From: Oscillospiraceae bacterium
GTDB taxonomy: Bacteria > Bacillota > Clostridia > Oscillospirales > Oscillospiraceae
Reading direction: 5' to 3'
Assembly: GCA_017938625.1 (NCBI GenBank)
Contig: JAGBBD010000040.1
Location: forward strand, 28,350 to 92,349
Length of the DNA: 64,000 bases
Below are positions 25,580 through 33,603 of this stretch, piece by piece. The notes beneath the pieces are model-generated. The model searched no databases. It had not been told where the DNA came from and saw only the letters and a list, made by a program, of their open reading frames with translations. Positions within the stretch are counted from its first letter, which is position 1. The number at the start of each line of letters is the position of its first letter. The position numbers and the translations under genes are program-made.

Positions 25580-25975
25580 TCAATTGACAATGGACAATTG
25601 ACAGTTGACAATGAATGAAAAGTGGAAAGTGGAAAGTTGAAAGTGGAGAGTTGTGGAGTCGGCTGTGCCGACGGATTTAAATGGCAGTTCTTGCCATGCT
25701 TGTCATTGCGAGCGACCAACGGGAGCGTGGCAATCTCATGGCAGTGTCGCAATCTGACGCAGGTACATACTATGCTGACAGATTTTTAGATTGCCACGGT
25801 CATTTCATTCCCTGCGACTCGCTAAGAGCCGCGCTTTGCGCGGTTGCTCGCTTGCATGCGCCTGCGGGCGCGATCGCAATGACAGATATCATCGGCAGTG
25901 CGTGGCTGTCGTAGGGGCGATCTGCGATCGCCCGCCGGTGCAGGCCGATACGATACACCCATTGTACCACTATAA
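25580..25975. repeat. Repeat cluster before mgtE
   Basis: TTGACAATGGACAATTGACAG tandem units, AAAGTGGAAAGT repeats, a TCGGCTGTGCCGACGG hairpin (25657-25680), CATTGCGAGCG...GGCAATCTCATGGCAG units (25704-25745 and 25785-25885) with the GCGATCGC segment (25818-25882) embedded, and TAGGGGCGATCTGCGATCGCCC (25913-25932). No gene. Confidence 0.8.
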
Positions 25976-25982
25976 TAAAGTG

Positions 25983-26012
25983 TTGACAAACGATTTTTAT
26001 GGGAACTATAAT
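25983..26012 (+). promoter_or_regulatory. mgtE promoter (consensus)
   Basis: TTGACA (25983-25988) and TATAAT (26007-26012), 18 bp apart, both perfect. The start site is predicted near 26018-26020, exactly where the structured leader begins. Confidence 0.88.
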
Positions 26013-26017
26013 GAATA

Positions 26018-26079
26018 GGTAACCGCTGAACAATCGTCTGCGGTTGCCGATTGGTTCATCGGCTACCTGAGAACAGACG
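26018..26079 (+). ncRNA. Candidate regulatory leader RNA of mgtE
   Basis: The first transcribed bases GGTAACCGC (26018-26026) pair with GCGGTTGCC (26040-26048). CCGAT/ATCGG (26047-26062) forms an overlapping second hairpin, and CGTCTG (26035-26040) is complementary to CAGACG (26074-26079), just before the ribosome site (26083-26090). These stems exclude each other, as in a switch. It is far shorter than the M-box magnesium riboswitch and does not match it. Confidence 0.45.
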
Positions 26080-26098
26080 AAAAAGGAGGGTACTTTCT

Positions 26099-27475
26099 AT
26101 GACCGATCCCAATACCTTTGCCGAAAAGACCCTCCTGAGTCTTTTGGAGAAAAAGAAATATCAGTCCGTCCGTGACATTCTCTCCACCATGAACCCCGTA
26201 GACATTGCCGCCATTTTGGATGAACTGGACGAGCATTGGCTGCCGCTTGTGTTCCGCCTGCTTCCCAAGGAGCTGGCTGCAGAGGCATTCGTGGAGATGG
26301 AGCCGGAGCAGCAGGAGCTGCTGATCCGTGGCTTCTCCGATACGGAGCTGAAAGAAGTGCTGGACGAGATGTTCGTCGATGACGCGGTGGATGTCATTGA
26401 GGAAATGCCTGCCAATGTGGTGCGCCGTATTCTTTCGCAGGCAGACCCGGTCATGCGCCGCCAGATCAACGAGATCCTGCGCTACCCGGAAGATTCTGCC
26501 GGCTCTCTGATGACCACGGAGTATGTATCCCTGCGTCCCAACATGACGGTGGAAGAAGCCATTTTGCGCATCCGCCGTACCGGTGTGGACAAAGAGACCA
26601 TCTATACCTGCTATGTTACCAAGGATCGCCAGCTGCTTGGCATGGTGTCGGTGAAGGATCTGCTCCTTGCCGATGACGATGAAAAGCTCATCAGTCAGAT
26701 TATGGAGGAAAACGTCATTTCCGTTTCCACCCATGACGACCAGGAGCAGGTCGTGCAGATGTTCAGCAAGTATAATTTCCTTGCCCTGCCTGTCACCGAT
26801 GCCGAAGGCAGAATGGTCGGCATCGTCACCGTCGATGACGCCATGGACGTCATGGAAGACGAGGCAACCGAGGATATCCAGATGATGGCAGGTATCGCGC
26901 CCACGGATAAGCCCTACGCCAGAGCCGGCGTCATGGAGCTGGTCAAGAGCCGAATCCCGTGGCTGCTGCTGATGATGCTCTCGTCCACCTTTACGGGGCT
27001 GATCCTCAATGGGTTTGAAAATGCCCTTGCTGTGTGCGCCGCCCTGACGGCGTTCATCCCCATGCTCATGGGTACCGGCGGTAACTCCGGCTCCCAGTCC
27101 TCCGTCGCGGTCATCCGAAGCCTGTCGCTTGGAGAGGTGGAGTTCTCCGACCTGCCCGGAGTTGTCTGGAAGGAGATTCGCATCTCCGTTTTGTGCGGCA
27201 TCATCCTTGCTGTGTGCAATTTTGTGAAAATGCTTTTGGTAGACCGCCTGCTCTTCGGCAATGAGGGCATCACCATCATGGTGGCTGCCGTGGTCTGCGT
27301 GACGCTGGTGTTCGTGGTCATGGTGGCAAAGACCGTGGGCTGCATCCTGCCTATCCTTGCCAAAAAGGTGGGACTGGATCCTGCCGTCATGGCAGCGCCC
27401 TTCATCACCACCATCGTGGACGCACTTTCGCTGCTGATCTACTTTGCCGTGGCATGTGCCATCTTGCCCATATAA
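26099..27475 (+). CDS. mgtE: Magnesium transporter MgtE
   Basis: Magnesium channel of about 458 residues, the normal length. It has an N-terminal superhelical domain (to about 135), two CBS domains (about 140-260) that sense cytosolic magnesium, a plug helix, and five C-terminal membrane segments with the pore signature MGTGGNSGSQSS (about 329-340). The start at 26099 follows AAGGAGGG. It is a single gene with its own consensus promoter, a structured leader and a strong terminator, so expression control by magnesium through the leader is plausible. Confidence 0.97.
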   Translation: MTDPNTFAEKTLLSLLEKKKYQSVRDILSTMNPVDIAAILDELDEHWLPLVFRLLPKELAAEAFVEMEPEQQELLIRGFSDTELKEVLDEMFVDDAVDVIEEMPANVVRRILSQADPVMRRQINEILRYPEDSAGSLMTTEYVSLRPNMTVEEAILRIRRTGVDKETIYTCYVTKDRQLLGMVSVKDLLLADDDEKLISQIMEENVISVSTHDDQEQVVQMFSKYNFLALPVTDAEGRMVGIVTVDDAMDVMEDEATEDIQMMAGIAPTDKPYARAGVMELVKSRIPWLLLMMLSSTFTGLILNGFENALAVCAALTAFIPMLMGTGGNSGSQSSVAVIRSLSLGEVEFSDLPGVVWKEIRISVLCGIILAVCNFVKMLLVDRLLFGNEGITIMVAAVVCVTLVFVVMVAKTVGCILPILAKKVGLDPAVMAAPFITTIVDALSLLIYFAVACAILPI

Positions 27476-27511
27476 AAAAGCAGCACCCCTCCCGGGGGTG
27501 CTGCTTTTTTT
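27474..27511 (+). terminator. mgtE terminator
   Basis: AAAAAAGCAGCACCCC and complement with a short loop and seven T's, directly overlapping the stop codon. Confidence 0.9.
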
Positions 27512-27514
27512 AGG

Positions 27515-28150
27515 TAATAGGTAATCGTGAAGAGTGAATAGGTGTTGTGTCGGCAAAGCCGACGGATTTGAAATTTACTTCGCACCTGTTAAGCCTTCCC
27601 CTTTGAGGGGAAGGTGCCCCCGTAGGGGGCGGATGAGGTGTGTGCAGGCAGTTGTGATGATGCGCGCACTACCCCTCAGTCATGGCTTTGCCATGCCAGC
27701 TCCTGTTGCGGTGCCCGGCGCTCGCTGCGCTTTGCTTGCGATCTGCCGTCCGGGTTGACACTAACATTTGCGCCGCACTTTGTTTGCGCAAACGTAAGTG
27801 TCTGCCCAATCGCTTCGGTCGCTGCATCCGCCACCGGCGGCGCTCCCTTGCGCTCCGCTGCCACTCCTTTTTGCTCGCTTATTCTGCCACTGGCAGCGCT
27901 CGCAAACGTCCCCCCTGACAAGGGAGCCAAGGGTGCTTTGCAGCCGTAGGGCGGGCCGTGGCGGCAGTGCGTAAAATAACTGTCATTGCGAGGGAATGAA
28001 ATGACCGTGGCAATCTAAAAAGTGCCATGAGATTGCCACAGTCGCTCCGCTCCTTCGCAATGACAAACATAACAAGAACTGCCATTTAAATCTGTCGGCG
28101 CAGCCGACACCACAATTCATCATTCGGCATTCCGCATTCAGCATTCACCA
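27515..28150. repeat. Large nested repeat cluster after mgtE
   Basis: About 635 bp, no gene. Contents: TGTCGGCAAAGCCGACGG hairpin (27547-27570); TTCCCCTTTGAGGGGAAGG with GGATGAGGTGTGTGCAGG tail (27594-27652); a reversed REP unit starting CCCCTCAGTCATGG (27670) whose outer hairpin is interrupted by about 190 bp of GCGCTCGCTGCGC-rich sequence and resumes at CCCCCTGACAAGGGAGCCA (about 27911); CATTGCGAGGGA...GGCAATCT units (27983-28065, both orientations); reversed GTCGGCGCAGCCGAC hairpin (28093-28108); ATTCATC simple repeats. Confidence 0.8.
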
Positions 28151-28151
28151 T

Positions 28152-28180
28152 AAAAAAAGCACCCGGTGGGTGCTTTTTTA
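28152..28180 (-). terminator. Terminator of the smsC-to-zinc-ribbon operon
   Basis: AAAAAAAGCACCC-GGT-GGGTGCTTTTTTA lies just past the stop of the zinc-ribbon gene. Confidence 0.85.
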
Positions 28181-28188
28181 TTTTGAAG

Positions 28189-28974
28189 TTACCCAATGCA
28201 GTCCGGGCAGGGTTTGAAGCCCTGTGCCTGGGCGAGCTTGGGGGAGTAAGTCCAGAAGTTGGAGCGGGTGAAGTGGGGGCAGTCATATGTATGGTAGCGT
28301 TTGGAATTGTCGTTGACCACAAAGACCACGTACTTATCCAGGAACTCCGCCTTTTCCTTATAGCCGGAGGCGGCTTCCACAGCCTCCACCATCAGATCAT
28401 GCTCTTCTTTCAGAGCATCGTATTCTTCCTGCAGGGTGGTAAGCTCCTGTTCCAGCTGCGCCATGTCGTACTCGCCTTGATTTTGACTGGAACGGCTCTC
28501 GGCAAGCTGGGCGGTGAGGGTCTTGATCTCCTGCTCCTTGTCCTTCAGCTGCTGCTCGGTCTGTTCCAGCTGCGCCTGTGTGTCGGAAAGCGCCTGCTCT
28601 GTCTGGGCAATATGCAGCTGCTGACGTTCCAGCTCGTCCTGCCCTGTGCGCAGACGGTTGCGTTCCACCTGCAGTTTGCCCTGCTGGAAGAGCAAAATGC
28701 CCAGCACCAGTACCAAAAGCACGCTGACACAAATGAGCCAGACCTTGGTTTTGGATGGCTTCTGCGGCTGCTTGGAGGCAGGTTTTTTGGCTGCTGCCGT
28801 CTGCTTTGCGGCAATGGTCTTCTGCACAGGTTTGTTTACAGTCCCGGTGGGGATGCGTCTGGTTTCCTGCACCGTGGTACCGTTCAGCTCCGCAATGAGG
28901 GGATCCTTGCTGCACACCGCGCAGAACAGCTCCCCGTCGGGGATGGCTTTTCCGCATTTGATGCACTGAGTCAT
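28189..28974 (-). CDS. Zinc-ribbon, membrane-anchored coiled-coil protein
   Basis: 261 residues, function unknown. Order: zinc ribbon CIKCGKA...CAVC (4-21), a basic Ala/Lys/Pro linker, one membrane helix (about 78-97), a coiled coil rich in Q and E (about 100-200), and a C-terminal second cysteine motif YHTYDCPHF...GFKPCPDC, a pattern that resembles Ada-type or competence-protein zinc sites. The topology suggests a cytosolic zinc ribbon and an external coiled coil. AAGGAGCG precedes the ATG. It is last in a six-gene minus-strand run. Confidence 0.8.
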   Translation of the reverse strand: MTQCIKCGKAIPDGELFCAVCSKDPLIAELNGTTVQETRRIPTGTVNKPVQKTIAAKQTAAAKKPASKQPQKPSKTKVWLICVSVLLVLVLGILLFQQGKLQVERNRLRTGQDELERQQLHIAQTEQALSDTQAQLEQTEQQLKDKEQEIKTLTAQLAESRSSQNQGEYDMAQLEQELTTLQEEYDALKEEHDLMVEAVEAASGYKEKAEFLDKYVVFVVNDNSKRYHTYDCPHFTRSNFWTYSPKLAQAQGFKPCPDCIG

Positions 28975-28989
28975 AGATACCGCTCCTTT

Positions 28990-29664
28990 CTACAGAGGCT
29001 TCTGCTTGATCTTGGCAAAGGCTCTGGGGTATTGTTTCGGCGTGTAGCGCACCTTTTTGATCACCACGATCCGGTGCACCGCGTCCAAAACAGGATATTC
29101 ATAGATGGTTTCCACCTCGCCGCCCAAGGCGTGGATGGCTTTTTTGGCTTCCTCGGCTTCCTCCTGCGCCATAGCGCCCTTGAGGGCAAGGAAGTAACCG
29201 CCCAGCTTCACATAGGGAAGGCACAGCTCACACAGCACATTGAGCCGCGCCACGGCACGGGATGTGCAGATGTCATACGTCTCCCGGCAGGAAGTCACAT
29301 ACTCCTCTGCCCGGGCAGCCACCACCTGCGCATCCACCTGCAGGGCAGGCAAAACTTCGCTGAGCCAGTTCATGCGCTTTTGCAGACTGTCCAGCAGCGT
29401 CACCTTGGCAGATGGCTCACAGATAGCGACAGGCACACCGGGAAAGCCTGCACCGCAGCCCACATCGATGATGGACTTATCCTTGCAGTCTGCTGCCTGC
29501 AAAACGGCAAGGCTGTCGAGAAAATGCAGATGGGCCACCTTCTCCGGCTCTGTGATGGCGGTCAGGTTCATGACCTTGTTTTTTTCAATGAGCAGTTCTC
29601 CAAAATCCGCAAGGGTCTTTGCCTTGTCGGGAGAAATGCCGGCTGACGTTAAGATGTTATACAT
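28990..29664 (-). CDS. rsmG: 16S rRNA (guanine-527-N7)-methyltransferase
   Basis: Methylates G527 of 16S rRNA using S-adenosylmethionine. 224 residues. The SAM site IDVGCGAGFPGVPVAI (about 66-81) and TSRAVARL (about 134-141) are the RsmG signatures. Its ATG lies inside the end of the cupin gene (8-bp overlap), so translation is probably coupled. In many bacteria rsmG sits with mnmG/mnmE near the origin; here it does not. Loss of RsmG is known to give low-level streptomycin resistance. Confidence 0.95.
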   Translation of the reverse strand: MYNILTSAGISPDKAKTLADFGELLIEKNKVMNLTAITEPEKVAHLHFLDSLAVLQAADCKDKSIIDVGCGAGFPGVPVAICEPSAKVTLLDSLQKRMNWLSEVLPALQVDAQVVAARAEEYVTSCRETYDICTSRAVARLNVLCELCLPYVKLGGYFLALKGAMAQEEAEEAKKAIHALGGEVETIYEYPVLDAVHRIVVIKKVRYTPKQYPRAFAKIKQKPL

Positions 29665-30007
29665 TCTTCACGATGATGGCAAGGAATGACGCGTCCTTGT
29701 CCGTATGGTTGTAGATGCCGTGGGTGTGACCGTCGGCGCAGAACTGAGCGTCACCTGCGCGCAGGACAGATTCCACACCGTCATCGATGATGGTGGCTTC
29801 GCCTTCGAGCATATAGTAGACCTCGGCGTTTTCCGTGTGGGCGTGCTGACCCACACCGTCACCGGGACGCATGGTAACTCTGGTCAGATTGCAGAAGCGT
29901 CCGCCCAGCTGCTCCATGGTAAAGGGCTTGTCAAAACGGATCTTGCCGGGGCCGCCCATGGCGTTTTCTTCGTAAGTAGGTGCAATGTCCTTTAACAGCT
30001 TGATCAT
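29657..30007 (-). CDS. Small cupin protein
   Basis: A 116-residue single-domain cupin. The first motif GQHAHTENAEVYYMLEGE (about 53-70, with two His and Glu as metal ligands) and the second GDAQFCADGHTHGIYN (about 83-98) form the barrel. Enzymatic role unknown. AGGAGG precedes the start. It overlaps rsmG downstream. Confidence 0.9.
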   Translation of the reverse strand: MIKLLKDIAPTYEENAMGGPGKIRFDKPFTMEQLGGRFCNLTRVTMRPGDGVGQHAHTENAEVYYMLEGEATIIDDGVESVLRAGDAQFCADGHTHGIYNHTDKDASFLAIIVKNV

Positions 30008-30041
30008 AAGAAACCTCCTGATTCAATTGACAATTGTCAAT

Positions 30042-30524
30042 TTATTTATGGTATTTGCTTCCGTTCTGGATGGCTTCGGCGCGGTAGAGCTGCTCCAGCA
30101 CCATGACCCGTGCCAGATGGTGGGGGAAGGTCATTTTGCTCATGGACAGCTTCAGATCCGCCATGGCTTTGATGGCAGGATCCATGCCGAAGGAAGAGCC
30201 GATGAGAAAACAGGCGGCGGACTTGCCGGAGGTTTTCACCGTCTGCATGGTCTGCGCCAGCTCCTCGGAGCTTTGCAGCTTGCCCTCCGGGGTCAGCACG
30301 CAGAACCATGCGCCCTTGGGGATGGCTTTTTTGATGTCCTCTGCTTCCCTGGCAAGGCCCATGGCGATCTGTGCCGGGGACGGATCTTCCGGCAGTCGGT
30401 ACTCCGGCAGCTCCAGAAGCTTGAACCTGCAGTACCCACCAAGCCTTTTGGCGTATTCCTCTGCCGCGGAAATATAAAATTTTTCCTTGCATTTTCCCAT
30501 GCAGATCAGGGTGATGTTGAACAC
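30042..30524 (-). CDS. rlmH: 23S rRNA (pseudouridine-1915-N3)-methyltransferase
   Basis: SPOUT-class methyltransferase for position 1915 in helix 69. From a GTG at 30524 it has 160 residues, matching the family (about 159), and begins VFNITLICMGKCKEKFY. The C-terminal knot region carries CFLIGSSFGMD and LSMSKMTFPHHLARVMVLEQLYRA, the RlmH signature. The open frame continues upstream to 30653 but that stretch is hairpin-rich non-coding sequence. GAGGCG is 11 bases before the GTG. Confidence 0.95.
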   Translation of the reverse strand: MFNITLICMGKCKEKFYISAAEEYAKRLGGYCRFKLLELPEYRLPEDPSPAQIAMGLAREAEDIKKAIPKGAWFCVLTPEGKLQSSEELAQTMQTVKTSGKSAACFLIGSSFGMDPAIKAMADLKLSMSKMTFPHHLARVMVLEQLYRAEAIQNGSKYHK

Positions 30525-30693
30525 AGAAACATTCGCCTCGCAGAGTTCCGCATCCGCAGATGCGGAAAAAAGTGAAATCAAAATTTTCAGCGACATGTGC
30601 GGTGAAAATTTTACAATGATCGTGCAAGTGTGTCCGCAGGACGCGCGCAGCACGATGCAAGCTCCTGCACAAAAAATATTGAAAATATTTTTT
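30525..30693 (-). terminator. Hairpin-rich gap between smsB and rlmH
   Basis: AAAAAATATT-GAA-AATATTTTTT (30671-30693) directly follows smsB and could act as a weak terminator. Further hairpins are AAAATTTTCA...TGAAAATTTT (about 30582-30615) and TCCGCAT...ATGCGGA (30547-30566). Partial uncoupling of rlmH from smsCB is possible. Confidence 0.5.
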
Positions 30694-30695
30694 GC

Positions 30696-31619
30696 TTATC
30701 TTAAGAACCCTTCCAAAATCTTCTCTTCTGCTTCCTCGGCGCTCAGGCCCAGAGTCATGAGCTTCAAAATCTGCTCACCGGCGATCTTGCCGATGGCTGC
30801 TTCGTGGACCAGACCTGCGTCCACGTGGTTACAGGTGATCTCGGGAATGGCGCGGACCTTGGCGCTGCCCATGATGATGGCATCGCAAGCCACATGACCG
30901 AAGCAGGGGCAGTTGCCCTCCACTCTGGGGTAGAAGATCTGCACGCTTTCGTCCTGCGCCACGGAGCGGCTGACCACTCTGGTCTTGCTGCCTGCACCGT
31001 TTAAGAACACATCCATTTCGCTTTCGGCGTACTGTTTGCCGTGGGTCAGGAGCTTTTCCTGCACCACAAGCTCTGCGTTTTCCCCAAGGACAGCCTTGGT
31101 GTAGCGCTTGGTGTCGTCCACACCCTTGATCTGGACAGTTTCCAGCGTCACGGATGCGCCTTCTTCCAGATACAGCACGGTCTGGGGATTGAGGATGCGC
31201 TTGCCGCTGCCCTCGCCCTCGCCGTAGTGCTTTTCCACATAGGTGACCTTGGCATTCTTGCCCACATGGAAGGTGTGGATGCCGTCATGGGAGCTGTCGC
31301 AGTCGCCGCAGTTGTGGATGCCGCAGCCTGCCACGATCTTGACCTCGGCGCCTTCGCCGATGAAAAAGTCGTTGTAGACCACATCGTGGCGATCCGTCTC
31401 GGTCACCACCACCGGGATGTGGACATTTTCCTTCCTGGTGAAGGGCTTGATATGGATATCGATTCCGTCCTTGTCGGTCTTGGATTCGATGGTGATATTC
31501 TCGGTATTGCGGCGGAATGCCTTCTTGCCGTCGGAACGGATGTTCACCGCGCCCTGTTCGGGCACACCTGCCAGCTCCGCCACTTCCTGCAAGATACGCT
31601 TCTGGATCTCATTCAGCAT
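30696..31619 (-). CDS. smsB: SufB/SufD-type scaffold of a minimal Fe-S system
   Basis: A 307-residue SufBD-family beta-helix protein. ITIESKTDKDGIDIHI near residue 45 leads into the core; CGIHNCGDCDSSHDGIHTF (about 98-116) is cysteine-rich, and the C-terminal part has CNHVDAGLVHEAAIGKI, the SufBD signature. It is shorter than SufB (about 470). It overlaps the sufC-like gene by 7 bp and no sufS, sufU or sufD is present. This matches the two-gene SMS (SUF-like minimal system) described for anaerobes, which builds Fe-S clusters on a SmsC/SmsB complex. Confidence 0.88.
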   Translation of the reverse strand: MLNEIQKRILQEVAELAGVPEQGAVNIRSDGKKAFRRNTENITIESKTDKDGIDIHIKPFTRKENVHIPVVVTETDRHDVVYNDFFIGEGAEVKIVAGCGIHNCGDCDSSHDGIHTFHVGKNAKVTYVEKHYGEGEGSGKRILNPQTVLYLEEGASVTLETVQIKGVDDTKRYTKAVLGENAELVVQEKLLTHGKQYAESEMDVFLNGAGSKTRVVSRSVAQDESVQIFYPRVEGNCPCFGHVACDAIIMGSAKVRAIPEITCNHVDAGLVHEAAIGKIAGEQILKLMTLGLSAEEAEEKILEGFLR

Positions 31620-32347
31620 GTCTTCTTCACCTCCAGCATATTGCAGCCGGCCACCACCTGCGCCATGATCTTCTCGTACATATCGCCGGCAGGGCCCTTG
31701 TGCTGGATCTGACCGGATGCGATGAGCACGATCTCGTCAGCCAGCTTGATGATGCGCTCCTGATGGGAGATGATGATAATGGTCTTTTCCTGCCGGTCGT
31801 GGAGCTCCTGGAAGGTCTCGGTCAGTCTGGCGAAGCTCCACAGGTCAATGCCTGCCTCCGGCTCGTCAAAAATCATGACCTCGGAATCCTTTGCAAGCAC
31901 CGTGGCGATCTCAATGCGCTTGACCTCGCCGCCGGACAGGGAGGTATCCACGTCTCTGTCCACATAGTCGCGGGCGCACAGACCTACCTTGGTCAGATAG
32001 CTGCACGCTTCCGCGTGGGAGAGCTTTTTGCCTGCGGCGATCTGCAGCAGGTCGCGGACTTTCATGCCCTTGAACCGGGGCGGCTGCTGAAAGCCGTAGG
32101 AAATGCCCTTTTTGGCGCGCTGCGCGATATCAAGGTCTGTGATATCCTCCCCGTTCAGCAGGATCTTTCCCTGCTGGGGGGTGGCAAGGCCCATAATGGT
32201 CTTGGCAAGGGTGGTCTTGCCGCCGCCGTTGGGGCCGGTGATGACGATGAATTTTTTATCTTCCACAGTCAGGCTGACGTCCTTGAGGATGTCCATGGGG
32301 CCGTTTTCGCCATCGACTGTCAGAGTCAGATTTTTCAGTTCAAGCAT
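31613..32347 (-). CDS. smsC: SufC-type ATPase of the minimal Fe-S system
   Basis: ABC ATPase of 244 residues: Walker A GPNGGGKTTLAK (about 40-51), Q-loop FQQPPRFKG, signature LSGGEVKRIEIA, Walker B VMIFDEPEAGID and H-loop ISHQERI. The Q-loop and Walker B sequences are SufC-like rather than transporter-like. GAGGTGCAGTT precedes the ATG. It is first in the operon with smsB. Confidence 0.93.
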   Translation of the reverse strand: MLELKNLTLTVDGENGPMDILKDVSLTVEDKKFIVITGPNGGGKTTLAKTIMGLATPQQGKILLNGEDITDLDIAQRAKKGISYGFQQPPRFKGMKVRDLLQIAAGKKLSHAEACSYLTKVGLCARDYVDRDVDTSLSGGEVKRIEIATVLAKDSEVMIFDEPEAGIDLWSFARLTETFQELHDRQEKTIIIISHQERIIKLADEIVLIASGQIQHKGPAGDMYEKIMAQVVAGCNMLEVKKTC

Positions 32348-32424
32348 AACTGCACCTCGTTTCGGTGGTAGTTCTTATTTTATACCATATTTATACGTTT
32401 TTTTCAATGGCTGCAAGAAAGGGG

Positions 32425-32717
32425 GGATAAGTCAATGGACAATTGACAATGAATGTGTCGGATGCGCCGACGGATTTAAAATAACGGGCAGCGGCGATGG
32501 TGCGTACAGGCACCTCATCCGCCTCACTTCGTTCGGCACCTTCCCCTAGGAGGGGAAGGCTTTTTTACTGCTGTGCACTTTTAAGGCTTCCCCTTGAGGG
32601 GAAGCTGGCAGCCGTTAGGCTGACTGATGAGGTGTGTGCAGGCAGCTTCAGATTGCCACGGTCGCTGCGCTCCCTCGCAATGACAATCTATATACGCACC
32701 CAATTCTGCATTCTGCA
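32425..32717. repeat. Repeat cluster upstream of smsC / downstream of GNAT gene
   Basis: TTGACAATGAATGTGTCGGATGCGCC... unit (32440-32480), reversed TTCCCC-TAGG-AGGGGAA unit with CACCTCATCCGCC tail (32508-32565), forward CTTCCCCTTGAGGGGAAGC with GACTGATGAGGTGTGTGCAGG (32585-32642), CATTGCGAGG repeat. No gene. Confidence 0.75.
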
Positions 32718-33362
32718 TTATTCCAGGGTGAAGCCGAGGTAGGCACTCTGCAAGGGCACTTCGTTTGAAAGCCACTTGATCATGCCGCAGGGGACGCTGC
32801 CCAGATCCTCCGGCAGACACTCTGCCGTAAAATGTTCCGAGGCGGCGCAGATGCCGGAGGCGGTTTTGTAAAACTTCAGACCGTAGATCCTTTGGGCATA
32901 GGAAAGATCTTCATAGACCATGTGGGGAACAGACTGCAGAAGCGCCTCACGCAGGTGCAGATACTGCGCCATGGAGATCTCCTCACCGCCGCAGAAGGCA
33001 GTCTTATGCCGGGTAAAGGCAGTTTTGTAGCCCATGGTCTCATAGAACCCAAACAGGCTCTCCTGTGCCGGGACAAGCACAAGGCAGTCGGCGTCCAGCG
33101 CCCTTTCGGCAAATGCCATAAGCTGCCTGCAGATGCCCTGTCCCCGGTAGTTTGGGTCTGTGCCGATGGCATAGAGATAGTATGCTTTGTGCGCTCTGTC
33201 TGCCAGAAGGGTCTGAGGCAGAGCATGGAGCATGGAGACGATCCTGCCCTCAAGCTCCGCCACAAAGCACAGTCCCGGCGGCAGAATGGGTGTTTCGCCA
33301 AACACGGTCTGCCAAAGGCTGATGATCTGAGGGATATCCTGTTGTTGTGAAAGTCTGTACAT
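32718..33362 (-). CDS. GNAT family acetyltransferase
   Basis: A 214-residue acetyltransferase of the GNAT fold: YLYAIGTDPNYRGQGICRQLM (about 70-90) contains motif A for acetyl-CoA binding, and ESLFGFYETMGYK is motif B. Substrate unknown. The start at 33362 (MYRLSQQQDIPQI) is chosen by similarity to GNAT N-termini. No Shine-Dalgarno is visible because a TTGACAATTGTCAACTGTCAA repeat lies right upstream. It follows the DUF2156 gene on the same strand; in related Firmicutes these two activities are often adjacent or fused. Confidence 0.85.
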   Translation of the reverse strand: MYRLSQQQDIPQIISLWQTVFGETPILPPGLCFVAELEGRIVSMLHALPQTLLADRAHKAYYLYAIGTDPNYRGQGICRQLMAFAERALDADCLVLVPAQESLFGFYETMGYKTAFTRHKTAFCGGEEISMAQYLHLREALLQSVPHMVYEDLSYAQRIYGLKFYKTASGICAASEHFTAECLPEDLGSVPCGMIKWLSNEVPLQSAYLGFTLE

Positions 33363-33374
33363 AGGCAGTATGAT

Positions 33375-33600
33375 AATTGACAGTTGACAATTGACAATGG
33401 ATGTGTCGCTCCGCGACGGATCTTTGAATGCTGAGTGCTGAATGACAGATACAAATCGGCAGTGCGTAAAATAACTGTCATTGCGAAGGAGCGTTAGCGA
33501 CTGTGGCAATCTATTGGCAGGTTTTTTAGATTGCCACGGCTTCTCTGAAGCCTCGCAATGACAGATATGATCGGCAGTGCGTGGCTTTTCGTAGGGCGGG
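33375..33600. repeat. Repeat cluster between DUF2156 and GNAT genes
   Basis: TTGACAGTTGACAATTGACAATGG tandem, GTGTCGCTCCGCGACGG hairpin (33402-33420), and CATTGCGAAGGAGCGTTAGCG...GGCAATCTATTGGCAG with its reversed partner ATTGCCACGGCTTC...GCAATGACAG (33479-33564). No gene. Confidence 0.75.
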
Positions 33601-33603
33601 CAG

